A stretch of DNA of 57,102 bases from assembly GCA_018830565.1 (NCBI GenBank), contig JAHJRX010000020.1, positions 1 through 57,102 of the forward strand. The letters are read 5' to 3'. The notes beneath the pieces were generated by a model. That model did not search any database. It was given only the letters and a program-made list of their open reading frames with translations, and was not told where the DNA came from. A program made the translations under genes and the position numbers. The DNA comes from a bacterium (lineage in GTDB: Bacteria; UBA9089; JAHJRX01). Numbering within the stretch: the first letter of the stretch is position 1; every line of letters begins with the position of its first letter. Of the stretch, positions 50,275 through 57,102 are shown piece by piece.

Positions 50275-51783
50275 ATGTACTATGAAAAAAATATAACTTT
50301 ATTAAGACAACTTTATCCTTATCTTTATGAAAAATTAAAAGAATTTTCTACCCAAGATCTCATTATCTACAACTCCCGGATACAAGCTCCTACTTTAAGC
50401 ATCAAAAGACAAGGTAGAGAAATATTTCTTCATAGTCAATACAATCCCCAAAAAGAAGCTCAAAGGCAAGTAAGTGCTCACTCTTTATCTCTTGGAGATA
50501 AAGTAGTTCTCTTTGGTGGTGGCTTAGGATATTTCATTCCAGAAATCTTAGCTAAGATTACCTCCGCTGGAACTTTGCTGGTTATTGAGCCAAATCTTTC
50601 AGTATTTAAAGTAGCTTTGGAATTAGTTGACTTTTGGTCTTATCTCTCTAACCCTCAACTGGTATTTTCGGTCAGCGATAACTTAAAAGAGATCACAAAA
50701 GATCTCCATAATTTTCTTAAAAAGACTCCTCCTGATAAGATTAAGATTGTTATCCATCAACCTACCTTAGAAAGTCTTCCTTCCTCTCTCTCTGGTCTTG
50801 AAGAATTTTTAAGAAATATTATCTTGTCACGTAAATCTTCTCAAGTCTTTACCCCTCTTTTAAAGAAGAATCTCTACCTGAATACTAAGTATATTATTGA
50901 AAGCCCTGGAGTAGCGGAGTTATTCTCTAAATGCAGCCATCTGCCTATCTTCGTAATTTCTGCTGGCCCTTCTTTAGATCAAGAGACCTGTCTCTTGTCA
51001 AGGATTCAAAGTCAAGTAATTATTATCTCCGTCGGCACAGCCTTAAGACCCTTATTAAATAACGAGATTGTTCCTGATTTTGTAGTCATTACTGATGCCC
51101 AAGAAGCTGTTTTGGAGCAATTTAAAAACCATCTTCACCAAGAGATACCTTTAATTTTCATTCCCACCGCTTATCATGGAGTAATTAAAGAGTATCAGGG
51201 TAAAAAAATTGTGGCTTTAATAAAAGATGAATTTTCTTTAGAGGATTTAAAAGATTTATGCCAATTAAAAGGTGAAATTGAAACAGGAGGTTCTGTAGCT
51301 ACAGCTAGCTTAGATCTAGCTATTCGGATGGAAGGAAATCCTATTGTTTTAGTAGGTCAGGATCTTTCTTTTCCTTCTTGTAAGCCTTATGCTCAAAATA
51401 CTTATCACTTTGACCAGAGCTTAAATAGCCTTAATAAATTTACTACCTTAGAGATGATTTATCGGGAAAATGCCAAGAGAGGAGATCTTCTTGAAATTCC
51501 TAATATCCACGAGGAAATAACTATTACTCATCGTAATCTTTTAATTTACTTAAGATGGATTGAAAGTAGAATAAGAAGGGAAAAAGATAAAATATTTATT
51601 AATACCTCAACTGAAGGAGCTAAGATTAAAGGCTCTATCAGTTTAAGTTTAAGAGAGGTTTACGAACGTTACTGCTTGAAAAAGATCGACAAGGATATAA
51701 CTTTACCTAAACCAATTATTCCTGAAAGCCAATATCAAAGATGGAAGATGGCGCTGGAAAGCTTAGGAGGAGAAAGACTATGA
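50275..51783 (+). CDS. Maf-type motility-associated glycosyltransferase (DUF115), paralogue 1
   Basis: 502 residues. The DUF115/MptE-like core shows the family motifs IFVISAGPSLDQE, EIETGGSVATASL and VLVGQDLSFPS. Maf proteins transfer pseudaminic- or legionaminic-type sugars to flagellin before export. It is the first of three tandem paralogues and is shorter than the other two. It overlaps paralogue 2 by 4 bases (ATGA), so the pair is translationally coupled. The sugar donor is unknown. Confidence 0.85.
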   Translation: MYYEKNITLLRQLYPYLYEKLKEFSTQDLIIYNSRIQAPTLSIKRQGREIFLHSQYNPQKEAQRQVSAHSLSLGDKVVLFGGGLGYFIPEILAKITSAGTLLVIEPNLSVFKVALELVDFWSYLSNPQLVFSVSDNLKEITKDLHNFLKKTPPDKIKIVIHQPTLESLPSSLSGLEEFLRNIILSRKSSQVFTPLLKKNLYLNTKYIIESPGVAELFSKCSHLPIFVISAGPSLDQETCLLSRIQSQVIIISVGTALRPLLNNEIVPDFVVITDAQEAVLEQFKNHLHQEIPLIFIPTAYHGVIKEYQGKKIVALIKDEFSLEDLKDLCQLKGEIETGGSVATASLDLAIRMEGNPIVLVGQDLSFPSCKPYAQNTYHFDQSLNSLNKFTTLEMIYRENAKRGDLLEIPNIHEEITITHRNLLIYLRWIESRIRREKDKIFINTSTEGAKIKGSISLSLREVYERYCLKKIDKDITLPKPIIPESQYQRWKMALESLGGERL

Positions 51784-53576
51784 ACTATTATCTTCAAAAT
51801 ATTAATCTCCTAAAAAATAAAGATCCAGAATTAGCAACCAGACTTGAAGACCTTTCTTTTAGCAAGGGCAAAATTTTTATTTCAGAAGATCTTTCGATGA
51901 AGGATGAGGATTGCGATGTCTTGGTAATCTTTGGTTTTGGCAATGGCAGCCAGGTTAAAGAAGCCATTAAGCATGCTTCCAAAAAGATTTTAGTCTTAGT
52001 CATTGATCATGATATTGCAAATTTTAAAAACATTCTTACTCTCTACGACTTGAAGGATATCTTCAACCACGAAAGAGTGAGCTTAGCTATTGGTGAAGAG
52101 CCGTTAAAAGCTACTCGAATACGGATGGAAAATTATTTTCAGGTAATAACGATCAAGGATATTATCGTGATTGACCTTTATAAAAACCAAGTAAATCCAG
52201 CTTACTATCAAGAAATTATAAAACACTTAAATGAATCTATAAACGCTTCTCTCCAAAATATTGCCACGATGTCTGAGTTTGCCTCTCTTTGGGAAAAGAA
52301 TATCTTAGCCAACATTAGTTATTTAGTCTTAAATCCAGGTCTTAACTTATTAAAAGATAGCTTTAAAGACTTTCCAGCCATTATTGTTTCAGCTGGTCCT
52401 TCTTTAGATAAAAATGTAGGTCTTTTATCCGAAGCTAAGAATAAATCCTTGATTATCTGTGTTGATACTGCCTTAAAGACACTCCTTGCCCATAACATCA
52501 AACCTGAGATCGTTGTTTCTATTGATCCTAAAGAAGAAAACTTTAAACACTATCAAGGCTCAGGGATAGAAGGAATTACCTTAATTACTGAACCAGTAGT
52601 GTCATCCCAGATATTTTCTTTATTTAAAGAAAACCTGATCTTTATCACCAGTTATGGTCATCCTTTAATGATGTGGATAGAAGATATTATTGGCTCAAAA
52701 GGCACTTTTCCAGTAGGAGGGTCGGTAGCGACTACAGCTTTTAGCATAGCCAGAGAATTAGGGAATAACCCCATTATCTTTATCGGGCAAGATCTTTCTT
52801 ATAGCAAGGACAGAGTTTATTCTAAAAACACTTTCTATATGGATAACTGGATAAATTCTATGGACAAGTTTTTGACCTTAGAAACGATAACGAGAAACTA
52901 TCTTCAAGAATATAATCTTATTTATGTAAAAGGTAATTACGAAGAAAAGGTTTTAACTAATAGTCAAATGGCCTCGTGGGCTAAGTGGTTTAGCCATCAA
53001 TTTAAAAACACCAAGTCTTTGTGTATTAATGCTACCGAAGGTGGAGCTAAGATAGAAAACTGCGTTACTATGTCTTTAAAAGAAGCTATAAATAATTACT
53101 GTCAGCAGATCCAAGATCCTAAAAATATTCTCCAAGATCTTCATCGAAGGTACAAGACTCCAGATATTGATAACCTTATCAAGAAGATAAAAAAGGTTTC
53201 CGATGATTATTTATTAGCCGAATATTATGCTCAACAAGCCATAGAAACAACTAAGCGCTTAGAAAAGACTTCTCAAAATCTCCTTTCTCAAAAAGACAAT
53301 TTTTCTCAAAGAGAACTAAATTTATTGCAACACATCAATATGCTCTATGGAGAATTAAAAGTGATGGAGAATGTGCTGATGATTTCACGTTGGCATCTTG
53401 ACCCTTTATTAATTAAGTTAAATTCTATCAGAGATAGTTCTTTAGGCGGACAAATAGAGATATATAATTTATTCTTTCAAAAGATCTTAAGTATTAGTCA
53501 AAATATAAACAGTCAATTTTTAAAAGCTACGGAAATACTCCAAAATATAGTAGTTATTAATGAAAATTTGACATAG
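51780..53576 (+). CDS. Maf-type motility-associated glycosyltransferase (DUF115), paralogue 2
   Basis: 598 residues from the ATG at 51780, which has AGGAGG at a good distance. An upstream in-frame ATG (51741) lies within paralogue 1 and is rejected. Core motifs are IIVSAGPSLDKNVG, PVGGSVATTAFS and IFIGQDLSYS. A helical C-terminal ~130 residues extends beyond paralogue 1. The last nine codons and the TAG stop are supplied by MITE A copy 3 (reading IVVINENLT), so the original C-terminus has been replaced. Confidence 0.85.
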   Translation: MNYYLQNINLLKNKDPELATRLEDLSFSKGKIFISEDLSMKDEDCDVLVIFGFGNGSQVKEAIKHASKKILVLVIDHDIANFKNILTLYDLKDIFNHERVSLAIGEEPLKATRIRMENYFQVITIKDIIVIDLYKNQVNPAYYQEIIKHLNESINASLQNIATMSEFASLWEKNILANISYLVLNPGLNLLKDSFKDFPAIIVSAGPSLDKNVGLLSEAKNKSLIICVDTALKTLLAHNIKPEIVVSIDPKEENFKHYQGSGIEGITLITEPVVSSQIFSLFKENLIFITSYGHPLMMWIEDIIGSKGTFPVGGSVATTAFSIARELGNNPIIFIGQDLSYSKDRVYSKNTFYMDNWINSMDKFLTLETITRNYLQEYNLIYVKGNYEEKVLTNSQMASWAKWFSHQFKNTKSLCINATEGGAKIENCVTMSLKEAINNYCQQIQDPKNILQDLHRRYKTPDIDNLIKKIKKVSDDYLLAEYYAQQAIETTKRLEKTSQNLLSQKDNFSQRELNLLQHINMLYGELKVMENVLMISRWHLDPLLIKLNSIRDSSLGGQIEIYNLFFQKILSISQNINSQFLKATEILQNIVVINENLT

Positions 53577-53661
53577 AGCAAATTAATTTGAGGGCAAACA
53601 AGTTTATCTTTTATTGCTCGGTATTATTTCCTATGTCTAGTTTTCGTTAATAACTACTATA
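53546..53661. mobile_element. MITE family A, copy 3, inserted in the 3' end of Maf paralogue 2
   Basis: 116 bp in the opposite orientation to copies 1 and 2. Its ends TATAGTAGTTATTAATGA and TCGTTAATAACTACTATA are near-perfect inverted repeats over about 30 bp (TTTGACATAG against CTAGACATAG inwards). The inner segment has GAGGGCAAACAAGTTTATC. Its first 31 bases are read as coding sequence of paralogue 2. Confidence 0.9.
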
Positions 53662-53689
53662 AAAAGTAACTTAATTATTAAGGGATTAC

Positions 53690-55426
53690 ATGGACTATTA
53701 TCATGATAATTGCTTACTTTTAGCTAAAAAAGAACCTTTGCTGGTAGAAAAATTAAAAGATGTACCGGTGGAAGACTCTTGCCAAGAAATTAAAGGGATC
53801 GTCTCTTTTGGATCAAAAGAGATTAAGGAGGCTGACTTATTGGTAATATTAGGCTGGGGAATGGGTCTTTGTTTGGAAAGCATTCTAAAGTTATGTTCTC
53901 CTAAGACATTTATCTTAGTGATTGAAGAAAGCCTTAGTCGTTTTAAGGATGTTCTTTCTAAAAGAGATCTCTCGGTTATCATAGAATGCGAAAGAATAAG
54001 TATCTCGGTAAATGAAAGCCCATTTATAGCAACTTTACTTCGATTAGAAAGATATTTTTCTGTCCTTACCTTCAAAGAAATGTATGTTATCGAGCACCTT
54101 CCTTCTATAAAAGAAAATCCTAAGTATTATCAAGAAGTAGAAGCTAAATTAAAAGAAGCCCTATATATGGCCACCGTTAATGTAGGTACTTTTTTACGTT
54201 ATGGTGCTATCTGGAAAAACCATATCTTAACTAATTTTCCTCTTATCTTAAAACATCCTGGAGTAAATTGCCTAAACCATAAATTTAAAGAATTACCTGT
54301 TATTATTGTTGGCGCTGGCCCTTCCTTAGATAGAAATATTACTACTCTTAAAGAAGTTAAAGATACAGCTCTTATTATTTCTACTGATACAGCTTTAACG
54401 ACCATGCTTAAAAATAAGGTCCTACCACATCTTGTTATGACTGTAGATGGTACTATCAAGAATTTTACTAAATGCTACCAAAACCTTGATATTCCAAAAA
54501 ACATCTTTCTAATCTCAGATTTAATGGCTTATCCTGAAACATTTTCTAAGTTCTCTTCTGAAAAGATATTTATCTTAAACGATGGCCATCCTTTACTCCA
54601 ATGGTTGGGAAGATTTGCAGGTTTTGATAGCTATATTCCCCGAGGAGGAAATGTATCTACGGCTGCCTTTAATTTAGCTTTAAGATTAGGCAGTAAGACT
54701 ATTATCCTCATTGGTCAAGATCTCTCTTTCCCGGGAGGAAAATTTTATAGCCAAGGAATTGTAAAAAAGACAAGCAGGTATTTAAAAAATAACTTAGACT
54801 CTTCTCAGTTAATGGAAATTCAAGATATATTTGGCCATAAGTTGACTACTTCCAGGACACTCTATGGTTTTATTAAGTGGTTTGAAAATCGGATTGATCA
54901 CCTTGATATTGACGGCATAAACGCCACTGAAGGTGGAGCTAATATCCAAGGATTTAAAAATCTTTCTTTAAAAGAAGCTATCAAAGATTACTGTCTAAAA
55001 CCTTTTCCTATTTACGAAACCCTTCAAAGTCTATCATCTAACTTTCAAAAACCAGTAATTTCTCCTCTTTTAGAGAAAATTAATCAACTTTCAGAAGAAT
55101 ACCAAATGGTAAATATTTTATGCGACCAAGCTTTAAATATCATCAAAAGATTTCTTTTTGATTCATTGAATAGTTCTTACTTTAATAATCTTCTCTGGCG
55201 CTTAAATGACCTTAAAAAAGAGATTGTTAGTCTTGAAAATTTTATATTTTGTGAAAGATTTCAGATGGAACCTTTAATTCACCAATTAAGTAATCAAGAA
55301 GAAGATATTCCTTTTTTAGAAAAAGTAAAAACCATCAAGACTATCTTTTTTAGGCTTCAATATATAAGTAAACATACTCTTTTCTTGCTTGAAGATTTAA
55401 AAATGGCATTTCAAGGGACTATCTAA
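53690..55426 (+). CDS. Maf-type motility-associated glycosyltransferase (DUF115), paralogue 3
   Basis: 578 residues with core motifs VIIVGAGPSLDRNIT, IPRGGNVSTAAFN and IILIGQDLSFPGG. It is closest to paralogue 2 in layout, including the NATEGGA block and the helical C-terminal region. A MITE separates it from paralogue 2. It is followed one base later by kdsC. Several Maf proteins in one genome often act on different sugars or different flagellins. Confidence 0.85.
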   Translation: MDYYHDNCLLLAKKEPLLVEKLKDVPVEDSCQEIKGIVSFGSKEIKEADLLVILGWGMGLCLESILKLCSPKTFILVIEESLSRFKDVLSKRDLSVIIECERISISVNESPFIATLLRLERYFSVLTFKEMYVIEHLPSIKENPKYYQEVEAKLKEALYMATVNVGTFLRYGAIWKNHILTNFPLILKHPGVNCLNHKFKELPVIIVGAGPSLDRNITTLKEVKDTALIISTDTALTTMLKNKVLPHLVMTVDGTIKNFTKCYQNLDIPKNIFLISDLMAYPETFSKFSSEKIFILNDGHPLLQWLGRFAGFDSYIPRGGNVSTAAFNLALRLGSKTIILIGQDLSFPGGKFYSQGIVKKTSRYLKNNLDSSQLMEIQDIFGHKLTTSRTLYGFIKWFENRIDHLDIDGINATEGGANIQGFKNLSLKEAIKDYCLKPFPIYETLQSLSSNFQKPVISPLLEKINQLSEEYQMVNILCDQALNIIKRFLFDSLNSSYFNNLLWRLNDLKKEIVSLENFIFCERFQMEPLIHQLSNQEEDIPFLEKVKTIKTIFFRLQYISKHTLFLLEDLKMAFQGTI

Positions 55427-55427
55427 G

Positions 55428-55955
55428 ATGAATGAATTGAAAAAGCGATGTCAAAAAATAAAGCTTTTAGCGATGGATGTAGATGGGGTAATGACTGATG
55501 GAAGGATGGTCTTAGATAGCCAAGGCAATGATCTCAAGATCTTTAATGTTAAAGATGGAGTAGGTATTGAATTATTACATCAGAGCAGCATAAAGACTGC
55601 TATTATCACTAGAGAAATCAGTAAAATTGTCACTAACAGGGCCCTTAAATTAAAGATTGTTGATGTTTATCAAGGAATGCATGAAAAAGTAGCTGCTTTT
55701 AAAGATCTATCTAATAAATATCAAATTCCTTATCAAGAGATAGCTTATATTGGCGATGATCTTCCTGATATTCCTGTTCTTAATTTAGCAGGACTTAGCA
55801 TTTGTCCAGAGGATGCTATTTTAGAAGTAAGAAAAAATTGTTATTATATCACCAAAAAAAGTGGAGGACAAGGAGTAATTAGAGAAGTTGCAGATTTGAT
55901 CTTAAAAGCTCAAGGGAAATTTAATTCTACTATTAAAGACTATTTGAGATTATAA
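55428..55955 (+). CDS. kdsC: 3-deoxy-D-manno-octulosonate 8-phosphate phosphatase (KdsC), HAD family
   Basis: Removes phosphate from Kdo-8-phosphate on the way to LPS inner core. HAD motif I holds D17 and D19 (AMDVDGVMTDGRMVL), motif II includes TAIITRE, and motif IV is IGDDLPDIPVL. 175 residues is typical of the C0-type tetramer. Related family members dephosphorylate nonulosonate phosphates (legionaminate/pseudaminate type), and the tight link to three Maf genes makes that alternative worth holding. Start ATG one base after the Maf stop. Confidence 0.86.
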   Translation: MNELKKRCQKIKLLAMDVDGVMTDGRMVLDSQGNDLKIFNVKDGVGIELLHQSSIKTAIITREISKIVTNRALKLKIVDVYQGMHEKVAAFKDLSNKYQIPYQEIAYIGDDLPDIPVLNLAGLSICPEDAILEVRKNCYYITKKSGGQGVIREVADLILKAQGKFNSTIKDYLRL

Positions 55956-56009
55956 TAACACAACGTTCAGCTATCAGCTAAAGGGGTTGACCGTACAAGA
56001 TAGGAGGTG

Positions 56010-56044
56010 TGAAATCATTAGAATTGCTGCGTCAAGCCAAAACT
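56010..56044. repeat. Left copy of a degenerate direct repeat around the hicBA module
   Basis: GAAATCATTA and TCAAGCCAAAACTT occur here with 11 bases between them, and again fused at 56858-56881. The gap 55956-56237 otherwise shows only a short CTATCAGC fragment near 55970 and no gene. Confidence 0.45.
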
Positions 56045-56237
56045 TGATGCCAGGGGTATTCTTTTAAAATTAATGATTCCTTATCTTATATTAATACATA
56101 AATTATGAGAAGGTTTTTTAAAATGGTTGAAATATTAAAAAGAAGTTATCCAAAGAGAAACTTGTTTATTCCAGAAGTCTTATCTGCGACTAATGCCAGA
56201 CAGATATTCTTCTTATCGAATTAAGGAGGTTATTTTT

Positions 56238-56456
56238 ATGAGACAGTATAAAATTATTATAGAGAAACATTCTGATGGATATGTGGCTTATCCATTAGGA
56301 TTTAAAGGTGTTGTTGTTGGCGAGGGAGATACCTACGAAGAAACTCTTTCTGATGTAAAATCTGCAATCAGTTTCCATATCGACACCTTCGGGGAAGATG
56401 TTTTTGATGTCGAACCACCAATACTCGAAGCATTCGTTGCTGAGGCAAGAGTATAA
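56238..56456 (+). CDS. hicB: HicB-family antitoxin
   Basis: 72 residues with the HicB ribonuclease-H-like fold: YKIIIEKHSDGYVAYPLGFK, then VVGEGDTYEETLSDVKSAIS. The start at 56238 has a perfect AAGGAGG; an upstream in-frame ATG at 56193 lacks this and overlaps non-coding DNA. The HTH tail of some HicB proteins is absent, so DNA binding may come from elsewhere. It sits 5 bp before hicA. Antitoxin-before-toxin order is seen in part of the family. Confidence 0.85.
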   Translation: MRQYKIIIEKHSDGYVAYPLGFKGVVVGEGDTYEETLSDVKSAISFHIDTFGEDVFDVEPPILEAFVAEARV

Positions 56457-56461
56457 GACTT

Positions 56462-56701
56462 ATGATGAAATTTCCTATTGATGCACCAAAACGAAGAGTA
56501 ATAAAAACTTTTGAATTATTAGGTTTTCAGTTGGTTCGAGAAAAGGAACATATTTCTATGGAACGAGAAAATTCTGATGGAACTAAAACTCCTTTAACCA
56601 TGCCAAATCATTTAAAAATAAAAGCTTTTACATTAAGAACAATTTGTACTCAAGCAGGAATTCCAAGGGATGAATTTCTTAATGCTTATGAAAGAACTTA
56701 A
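56462..56701 (+). CDS. hicA: HicA-family mRNA interferase toxin
   Basis: 79 residues with the dsRBD-like HicA fold. The catalytic His is H30 in LVREKEHISM; most HicA proteins have GSH there, and here it is KEH. The C-terminal LRTICTQAGIPRDEFLNAY matches the family. Two adjacent ATGs (56462 and 56465) are possible starts. Forms a toxin-antitoxin pair with hicB. Confidence 0.82.
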   Translation: MMKFPIDAPKRRVIKTFELLGFQLVREKEHISMERENSDGTKTPLTMPNHLKIKAFTLRTICTQAGIPRDEFLNAYERT

Positions 56702-56857
56702 TACCAGTAGGTGGTCAAGTAATTGTTTCCCTTACTGATTATCGATTACCAAAGTTTTACTTTAGATGATAAAAGTGTTATCAGGCATCTGGATTACCAA
56801 TAAAGCGGGTATGGATTTTTAGTCAATTTTGGCTAATTCCTCTAAAATATAAAATGA

Positions 56858-56881
56858 GAAATCATTATCAAGCCAAAACTT
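56858..56881. repeat. Right copy of the degenerate direct repeat around hicBA
   Basis: GAAATCATTATCAAGCCAAAA and the following CTT match the halves of 56010-56044 with 11 internal bases missing. A TTGACA follows at 56884. The gap 56702-56857 shows no gene. Confidence 0.45.
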
Positions 56882-56976
56882 TATTGACAAAAAGATTAAA
56901 ATTAATTACTATCAATAAAATAATAATTAATCTTAGGATAAGGGTGCTTACCAGCTAAACTAATTAAGAAAAGCAC

Positions 56977-57102
56977 TTTTTTTAGATGTCAATGAAATTT
57001 ATTTAATTCAAGATAAGATAAGAAATGTATCTTATCTTTAACTGCGATGGGTTATTTAGCTTTTTTTTAGATGTCAATGAAATTTATTTAATTCAAGATA
57101 AG
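56977..57102. repeat. 85-bp-period repeat with hairpin, cut by window end
   Basis: TTTTTTTAGATGTCAATGAA followed by the same ATTTATTTAATTCAAGATAAG occurs at 56977-57017 and again at 57062-57102. Between the copies is a hairpin, AAGATAAGATA / TATCTTATCTT (about 57010-57038). More copies may lie beyond the window. Confidence 0.8.

Noticed and set aside
56008-56046. Short gene starting at GTG after AGGAGGT (reads MKSLELLRQAKT)
   Set aside because: Stops after 12 codons, and the ribosome binding site is too close to the GTG. It is more likely a remnant or part of a repeat.

Overview
The window is AT-rich (roughly one third G+C by eye), densely coded on both strands, and uses TGA as a normal stop, as the ATGA overlaps between neighbouring genes show. 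It looks like a chromosomal segment of an uncultured, anaerobic, flagellated bacterium with two membranes. The evidence is Fe-S and [FeFe]-hydrogenase-type proteins, a 2[4Fe-4S] ferredoxin, fliS with three Maf-type flagellin glycosyltransferases, kdsC (LPS Kdo pathway), pilB/pilT/pilC, and several lipoproteins. Candidate phyla of the Desantisbacteria/Aerophobota/Omnitrophota kind would fit, but the sequence alone does not fix the phylum.

Layout: 1-130 is the edge of a probable insertion sequence. 384-4279 is a tightly packed operon of two HD-GYP c-di-GMP phosphodiesterase-type proteins and a U32 RNA-hydroxylation protein. 4404-4777 is a promoter, a small Ala/Pro-rich secreted protein and a terminator. 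4773-7376 (minus) holds a biotin carrier, an FAD oxidoreductase and a methyltransferase whose N-terminal zinc ribbon is split off by a frameshift. 7583-11410 holds a promoter, tRNA-Thr, tRNA-Tyr, a CheY-like regulator, a 1032-residue fusion of a hydrogenase-like sensor to a histidine kinase with two receivers, and tRNA-Gly. 11486-19871 holds smpB overlapping tmRNA, a cell-wall amidase, a GerMN protein, lepB, grpE-dnaK-dnaJ and rsmE. 20032-24778 holds pilB-pilT-pilC, a five-copy 49-bp tandem repeat and a MerR-like regulator. 24978-29508 holds tRNA-Pro, tRNA-Arg, ispE, tRNA-Gln, a ferredoxin, an RsuA/RluB-type pseudouridine synthase, a PHP phosphoesterase, a TPR protein and an alkyladenine glycosylase. 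29509-46061 is nearly all minus strand: an RF-1-domain protein, a VOC protein, a hybrid histidine kinase, ruvB, a cNMP-GGDEF protein, ruvA, ruvC, yebC, an EF-G-like GTPase, two lipoproteins, a propeller protein, valS and cimA. 46532-55955 is a flagellar and envelope region: fliS, two small flagellar-type proteins, tRNA-Phe, tRNA-Thr, a PASTA penicillin-binding protein, three Maf paralogues and kdsC. The window ends with a HicB/HicA toxin-antitoxin pair and an unfinished repeat.

Two themes stand out. First, there is a heavy signalling load: two HD-GYP proteins, one GGDEF protein, two hybrid kinases and a stand-alone receiver. One of the kinases takes its input from an [FeFe]-hydrogenase-type domain on the same chain, which suggests a single-protein H2 or redox sensor. 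Second, the gaps are full of small palindromic non-coding elements. One is a ~116-bp MITE-like family with ~30-bp terminal inverted repeats, one copy of which supplies the stop codon of a Maf gene. Another is a ~150-190-bp family with a very GC-rich core, found in two copies whose outer arms are inverted relative to the core; half of that core also sits in frame inside the amidase gene.
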